IMG/VR virus record: IMGVR_UViG_3300036985_005979
Location: 1-38,655 of that record
Origin: a virus
Reading direction: 5' to 3' (one strand)
DNA: 38,655 nt
The notes under the pieces were generated by a model. The model saw only the letters and a program-made list of their open reading frames with translations, ran no database searches and was not told the DNA's origin. Position 1 is the first letter of the stretch. Each line of letters opens with the position of its first letter. This document shows, in pieces, positions 33,893 through 38,655 of this stretch. The translations under genes were made by a program, and so were the position numbers.

Positions 33893-36800
33893 ATGCCTAC
33901 CCCATCGACCATCACGCCCGCCCAGGTCTCCTCCACTTCTGCGACGGTTCAAAACGTCGTAGAGGATCAGAAGTTCTTGGAGGAGTGGAAGGCTAAGAAA
34001 GCCGCTGAAGCAGCCAAGACTGCTCCGGCGGCTTCTCCTGTTTCTGCTCCCAAGGCAGAGCAACCCAAGCCGGTTGTCGCGCCGACTGATGTTAAGCCGG
34101 TGGGCATGCCGGTAAACAAGTCCGAGCGTTTCGAGGCTAATCGCCAGAAGACATTGGCGACGACCGGGCAGATTGCGCCCCAGGCCACTCCGACTGTAAA
34201 GAGTGAAGCCGCCGCAATCGTGAAGTCTTCGCCCATCGCCGCGAAGAAGGTGAAGCCGGTTGTCGCGCCGGCTATTCCCGGCTCGCCAGAGGCCGAGTTC
34301 GAAGCTGCTGTCGCTCGCCGCGGTAGTGAACGTATTCAAGCTCAGGTAGATGACGAAGCGGCCAAGCGTGTCGCAGCCGAGGCTATCCAGTCGGTGCGTA
34401 ATGGTGTTAGCCAGCTTCCGCCGCAGACTCTCGCCGGACTTGAGCCCGCACTCATCAAGGCCGAGGCGATGCTCGAGGAAGAAGCAAAGGTCAATCGCGA
34501 GAAGGAAGCGGAGTCGCGCGAGTTCTATCGTGTGCTGGGTGTGAACAAAGCGAAGTTCCCCATGGCCACCATCGAGAAGCCACGCGCTGAGATGCCGGAC
34601 CTTGACACTCTGGACATTACCGGCGCGATTGACCGGTTCTCTGTTGCCCAGTACAATACCGAGTACTATGGCGGGCACCAGGATGTGGGATTCTATACGT
34701 TCATTGGTAAGGAATGGGCAGCGAAGGGAATTACCCCGGAGGTCGGCGCTGGCGTGCTTGCGCGCGAGGGCGTTGAGTTTCCCGTAGTGGTTGACCAAGC
34801 ACGGTTCAACGCCCGTGGGATGCTGAACGACCCCAACGACCCTGAGCGACTGAAGTTCAACACTTGGATGCACCGCGAACGAATCCCTCTGACGAATGCC
34901 ATCAAGGCGCAGAAGGAAGCTGAATCCAAGAAGACTGTTGAATCTCTCCGCCAACTGGCTGCCGAGCCATACAGGCCGGGCGATACTGAGAACAAGTTCG
35001 GCATTACTACGCGCTTGGGTGTGGTAAACGCGGGCGACCTCGGAACCTTCACGATCAATACCACCGACTCCACTTCCGAGGTTCACTCGCCGGCCGCGCA
35101 GTACCAAGCGGACAAGCTGTTCGCTTACTTGACTGTGCGCTCCGGCGGCGAAGACCCGCGCGATTACTTGCAGCAGTACGCTGCTTCCGGTGATTGGCGC
35201 ACGGCCGTCAAGGGCAATGCCGAGCGGATGAGGAAGTCTTCGGCTAAGCAGGGTCATCCGATGACCAGCGAGGAGGCGCTGAACTTCTCTCTGCGCGCCA
35301 TCGCGGGCATGCAGACGAAGGGTCAGTGGAATGGTGTCGTCCGCGTGACTGACGAGGATGCGCCTATCTTCAGCACGTTCAAGAACAGCTTGCTTCCTGA
35401 GACTGTGATCGTTGGTCTGTCTGGTCGGCCAGGTGACTCGGGCGGGCATGTCGTGGCGCGCGCCGAGAGCTTGGCCAACTGGTTCTTCAACAGTGCGCTC
35501 CAGGTTCCTGAGTCAGTGTTGCAGGGCGTCAAGAAGGCTGGTGTAAAAGCTGCTGTAGAAGGGGTGCAAGAGTTTCCGTACCCAGATAATGCGGCTAATG
35601 CGGCGATTCCAGTGCAGCCCGATGGGACGCGTGGGAATAACATGTCGCGCGTGTCTGCTGATGGTGGTAAGCCATTCGAAATCTATGACTATGCAACTGA
35701 ATCTACCGAAGAAAAAGCTATTCGTAAGAATAGTGCCAATGGCGATATCATTTCGAATGAGCGTAAGACTGCCTCCGACGACAACGCTCGTTTGTTGCGG
35801 CAGTTTGAACTGTTCGCGGAACATCTGTCTCCAGAAATCGCCTATGCCGTAGAGAAGCGCGCGAATGCCGTTGTGACCAATCTCGAAATCGGCCAGCAGT
35901 TCCAGGCTGACGGCTCCGTGATGTTGATGCTTGGTGGTCTTGGACTGGTTGAGAGCGTGCTCACCCCGAGCCCTGTCGAAATCGCGAGCAAGGGGATGTC
36001 GGCCAAGAAGGGCCTCGCCACCATGGCCAAGAGCACCAAGACGTACACGGCATGGGCTCCGTACATCGACCACGTCAATACCGCGCTGAACAACACTGCG
36101 GCGATGCAGGCGCTCAAGTACGACGTGGTGCGCGGCGCGGCCAATGCTGCTCGGCGTATGATTCCTGGTACAGAGCTGCCTCTTGACCTGTCCAATGCTG
36201 ACGCTGTGGACAAGATTGCCAAGCTCGGCGAGGCGGCACAGGCGAAGGCGCAGAAGAGTGGGTACACGATGCACACTGCGCATGCTCCAGCCATGGGCAC
36301 GCGCACCGAGCTTGACCCCGTGCTGAATGCCGCGCGCAAGGAGAAGGAAGCGCTTGAAGCCAATCTGCGCACACGGATTCCCGGGACTACTGCGCATCAC
36401 GACCGCCTGACGGCCGAGCTTGAACAGATTGTCCACGGGACTGAGGGCGGCTCGCTCAGTCCGGAGGTGCGCGCCGCTGCTCGTGCACTCAATGACGAAG
36501 AGATGGGTGTCGCGCTTTCGCGAATGGGCGCCCAGGCGGATGCCAAGCTGCCGAAGACTGTACAGAATGTCGCCGAGGAAAGCCTCGAAGCTCGCGCTGG
36601 TGGGGCGAACATCGCCAGCTCGTTCAAGCGCAAGGAGTCGGCTGTTGAGGAAGCTTCGTACAACATGCTGTATGGTACCCGCGACCAGACGAATGCTGTT
36701 CTGACGCTACGCAACGCCGTGGTCACCAAACCTGGCAATGTCATCGAGCCGCTTGTCCAGGCCGCGACTCGCGACGAAGCCATCAAGGCGGTTGTCGAGG

Positions 36801-38655
36801 TGATGGGCACCGAGCAAACCATTCGCAAGGGCGGTAAGAAGACTGTTCAGAAGTTGCCTGTTACTGACCCGGCCGTCCTCGCGTTCCGCGAGAAGCTTGC
36901 GGGTGACATTGTAGACGGCAAGGTTACCATCGACCAAGCGAAGGCGCAGATTAAGGCATTCGTGCAGGCCCAGCGTAAGGGCACTGGCGGCGCGCTTGTT
37001 GGCAAGGCTAAGGCGGTTGCTGTCAATGCGGCTGCACTGAACGCGCGGCATGGGCTTAGCGGACTGGGCAGGGCATTTACCGAAGCCAAGGTCCAGAGCT
37101 ACCTGATGAATCCTACGGAGACGTTGGACACTGCGCAGCGTGCGCTCTGGTTGCGCGAGGAAATCCGCAACACTGCCGGGCGAGTACTCGCGAAGAACAT
37201 GCGCGACGTGCGCATCCTGGGCGGGCTCGGCAGCCGCGAGTCCACCGCCGCGCTGATCACGCTGGCCGAGAGGAGTGCGCGCCAGTCTTCCGTAGGCAAT
37301 TCTACGGAGCGCTCGCTCAATCTGTGGGGCACCATCAAGGAAGCCCGCGAGGCGAAGGCGATCAACCGCGCGCCGCTGTCGGCTGATGGACTGGCGTTCA
37401 AGAATCGCCTTATGTCCGTCTTCGCGAGCACCAACAACCCGCTCACCCCGACGCAGGCGCGCTATCTCGCGGGTGTCACTGATGCGCGGGCGCGTGCCTG
37501 GGCAACCGCCAATGGCCGCCCCGCGAGTGCATATTACGCTGAACGATTCGGTGACAAGTTCGGCGACCCCACTCTTGGTCTGTCGCGCAGAACTGACGTG
37601 GCTGGTGCGAAGGGCACGACGATCGCACTGGAGACTGCGGCTGCGCAGAATCGACGTATCATCGAGTTCTTCAAGGGCGCAGACTTCTCTACGGCTGCCC
37701 ACGAGTTCGCGCATGTGTTCCGCGCCGACATGGGCCCAGAGGCGATTGCGCTCCATGCCGCCGAAATGCGCGCAATGGGCATCGGCGTTGAGATTGGTCA
37801 TGGCGATGCGGGCCTCGACATCGTTGACATGGACCCCGACATCTTCAAGCAGATGAAGCGCGTGTACTCTGAGTACGCCACTGCATCTGCCTCGAAGTGG
37901 GAAGATTATGTTGATGAGATTGACACGCTTGAGAACGAAATCATTAGCCTTGTCGACGCCATCTCTGATGGCGGCAAAGCGGCGGAGCTGAAGGCTTTCC
38001 GCCTCGAACTCAAGGCCAATCGCAAGCGCCTGACTGAGCTGCGCAACAGCGAGTACGCCCCGGAGATTGTCGCTGCGCGCGTGATGTTTATTCGTGACAA
38101 CGTCCCAGGGAACGCGACCACCAAGCTGAAGGTTCAATACCGACTGGCTGAAGAGGAGCTGGTTCGTGAGGCGGCTGAGCGGATGGCGAATGATGTCGCC
38201 GAGATGGACAGCTTGACCCAGGCGAACAAGGGTGCGAAGGACGAGCTTGTTGTCCACGGCGATGAAGGTAAGGCCGCGGAGGCTGAGGTTGTGGTGGCTG
38301 GGGGTAAGGTTGAGCCTGAAGCAGCCACTCCGGTCACTGTGGTTGAAGAGGTCGATGCTCTAGCAATCGTGAAAGACATCGCTGAGGCGAAGGCCCGCCG
38401 CGCGAAGTTCGTGCCAGGGAAGACGGTAACCGAGGCCACTCCTGTGACTCCTGCTGCCACGGCTAAGGCCAAGCGAGCGCCCCGCGGCTCAAAGCCGACG
38501 GCACTGGACCACGAAGCGATCTATCGCATCATCTTTAAGCCAGGGAACGAAGTCGATTCGTACGGCGGCGGCAAGGACATCGTTCAGAGCTTCGACTACA
38601 AGCCTGATGGTACTTGGTCTGTCACGGTCAAGGGTGAAGATGGTGTGGTGCGCAC
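33893..38655 (+). CDS. Giant virion protein with zincin-type HEFAH motif, cut by window edge
   Basis: An open frame of at least 1587 codons from ATG 33893 to the right edge with no stop seen, so the C-terminus is missing. It starts with a Pro/Ala/Lys-rich linker-like N-terminus, then alternates helical domains with Lys/Ala linkers. HEFAH at residues 1270-1274 (nt 37700-37714), within the context IIEFFKGADFSTAAHEFAH, matches the HExxH active site of the zincin-like peptidase found in large phage and mobile-element polyvalent proteins. A long acidic helix region follows (KAAELKAFRLELKANRKRLT). Proteins of this size and position in podoviruses travel inside the head and enter the cell with the DNA; the peptidase could process host or phage proteins. 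The ATG lies 26 bases after the preceding stop. Identity of the other domains is unknown. Confidence 0.8.
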   Translation, partial: MPTPSTITPAQVSSTSATVQNVVEDQKFLEEWKAKKAAEAAKTAPAASPVSAPKAEQPKPVVAPTDVKPVGMPVNKSERFEANRQKTLATTGQIAPQATPTVKSEAAAIVKSSPIAAKKVKPVVAPAIPGSPEAEFEAAVARRGSERIQAQVDDEAAKRVAAEAIQSVRNGVSQLPPQTLAGLEPALIKAEAMLEEEAKVNREKEAESREFYRVLGVNKAKFPMATIEKPRAEMPDLDTLDITGAIDRFSVAQYNTEYYGGHQDVGFYTFIGKEWAAKGITPEVGAGVLAREGVEFPVVVDQARFNARGMLNDPNDPERLKFNTWMHRERIPLTNAIKAQKEAESKKTVESLRQLAAEPYRPGDTENKFGITTRLGVVNAGDLGTFTINTTDSTSEVHSPAAQYQADKLFAYLTVRSGGEDPRDYLQQYAASGDWRTAVKGNAERMRKSSAKQGHPMTSEEALNFSLRAIAGMQTKGQWNGVVRVTDEDAPIFSTFKNSLLPETVIVGLSGRPGDSGGHVVARAESLANWFFNSALQVPESVLQGVKKAGVKAAVEGVQEFPYPDNAANAAIPVQPDGTRGNNMSRVSADGGKPFEIYDYATESTEEKAIRKNSANGDIISNERKTASDDNARLLRQFELFAEHLSPEIAYAVEKRANAVVTNLEIGQQFQADGSVMLMLGGLGLVESVLTPSPVEIASKGMSAKKGLATMAKSTKTYTAWAPYIDHVNTALNNTAAMQALKYDVVRGAANAARRMIPGTELPLDLSNADAVDKIAKLGEAAQAKAQKSGYTMHTAHAPAMGTRTELDPVLNAARKEKEALEANLRTRIPGTTAHHDRLTAELEQIVHGTEGGSLSPEVRAAARALNDEEMGVALSRMGAQADAKLPKTVQNVAEESLEARAGGANIASSFKRKESAVEEASYNMLYGTRDQTNAVLTLRNAVVTKPGNVIEPLVQAATRDEAIKAVVEVMGTEQTIRKGGKKTVQKLPVTDPAVLAFREKLAGDIVDGKVTIDQAKAQIKAFVQAQRKGTGGALVGKAKAVAVNAAALNARHGLSGLGRAFTEAKVQSYLMNPTETLDTAQRALWLREEIRNTAGRVLAKNMRDVRILGGLGSRESTAALITLAERSARQSSVGNSTERSLNLWGTIKEAREAKAINRAPLSADGLAFKNRLMSVFASTNNPLTPTQARYLAGVTDARARAWATANGRPASAYYAERFGDKFGDPTLGLSRRTDVAGAKGTTIALETAAAQNRRIIEFFKGADFSTAAHEFAHVFRADMGPEAIALHAAEMRAMGIGVEIGHGDAGLDIVDMDPDIFKQMKRVYSEYATASASKWEDYVDEIDTLENEIISLVDAISDGGKAAELKAFRLELKANRKRLTELRNSEYAPEIVAARVMFIRDNVPGNATTKLKVQYRLAEEELVREAAERMANDVAEMDSLTQANKGAKDELVVHGDEGKAAEAEVVVAGGKVEPEAATPVTVVEEVDALAIVKDIAEAKARRAKFVPGKTVTEATPVTPAATAKAKRAPRGSKPTALDHEAIYRIIFKPGNEVDSYGGGKDIVQSFDYKPDGTWSVTVKGEDGVVR

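Noticed and set aside
33830-38257. Long minus-strand frames (33830-35449, 35513-36436, 36707-38257)
   Set aside because: All lie opposite the giant virion gene, whose frame, codon use and zincin motif are convincing. The antisense translations are Arg/His/Leu-rich shadows.

Overview
This window is part of the genome of a tailed bacteriophage. It carries a nearly complete head module (scaffold, portal, large terminase, major capsid), a tail/ejection module that looks podovirus-like (adaptor, propeller-type tail nozzle, several large helical internal-virion-type proteins and one giant protein running off the right edge), and a replication/nucleotide module (B12-dependent ribonucleotide reductase, dNMP kinase, MazG-like pyrophosphohydrolase, primase-helicase). 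I saw no tRNA, rRNA, integrase or CRISPR. The host cannot be named. The DNA is GC-rich, start sites have ordinary AGGAG-type ribosome binding sites, and one good sigma70-type promoter is visible at 392-420, so a bacterial host using standard signals is likely. A short membrane protein next to a possible lipoprotein weakly suggests a Gram-negative host.

Layout from left to right. 1-486: three 36-bp tandem repeats, then a leader with an inverted repeat and a promoter. 487-1251 (+): alanine-rich protein of unknown function, followed by a UUCG-loop terminator. 1304-1656: non-coding, with a 12-bp-period repeat and a 26-bp-period repeat. 6857 to 1729 (-): terminase, portal, zinc-ribbon protein and scaffold, transcribed in that order and closed by a terminator. 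7024-8898 (+): major capsid and a second virion protein, closed by a terminator. 15434 to 8977 (-): small membrane protein, possible lipoprotein, MazG-like enzyme, zinc-ribbon protein, dNMP kinase and NrdJ with an intein. 15561-16206 (+): two small proteins. 22106 to 16226 (-): AT-hook protein, HTH protein, frameshifted DUF3307 protein, a non-coding repeat region of about 1 kb, an RHH protein and the primase-helicase. 22355-38655 (+): tail and ejection genes.

The most unusual stretch is 19239-20289, which has no convincing gene. It packs at least seven copies of TCAGGACA in both orientations, three longer 25-bp iteron-like repeats, a duplicated two-part block, nested inverted repeats and an AT-rich tandem 8-mer. 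It lies just upstream of a ribbon-helix-helix protein and the primase-helicase. I read it as a candidate replication origin or partition/control region. Other notable points are the homing-endonuclease intein in NrdJ, a giant virion protein with an HEFAH zincin motif, a duplicated virion gene pair at 26583 and 29051, a frame break in the DUF3307 gene, and a head module split between strands.
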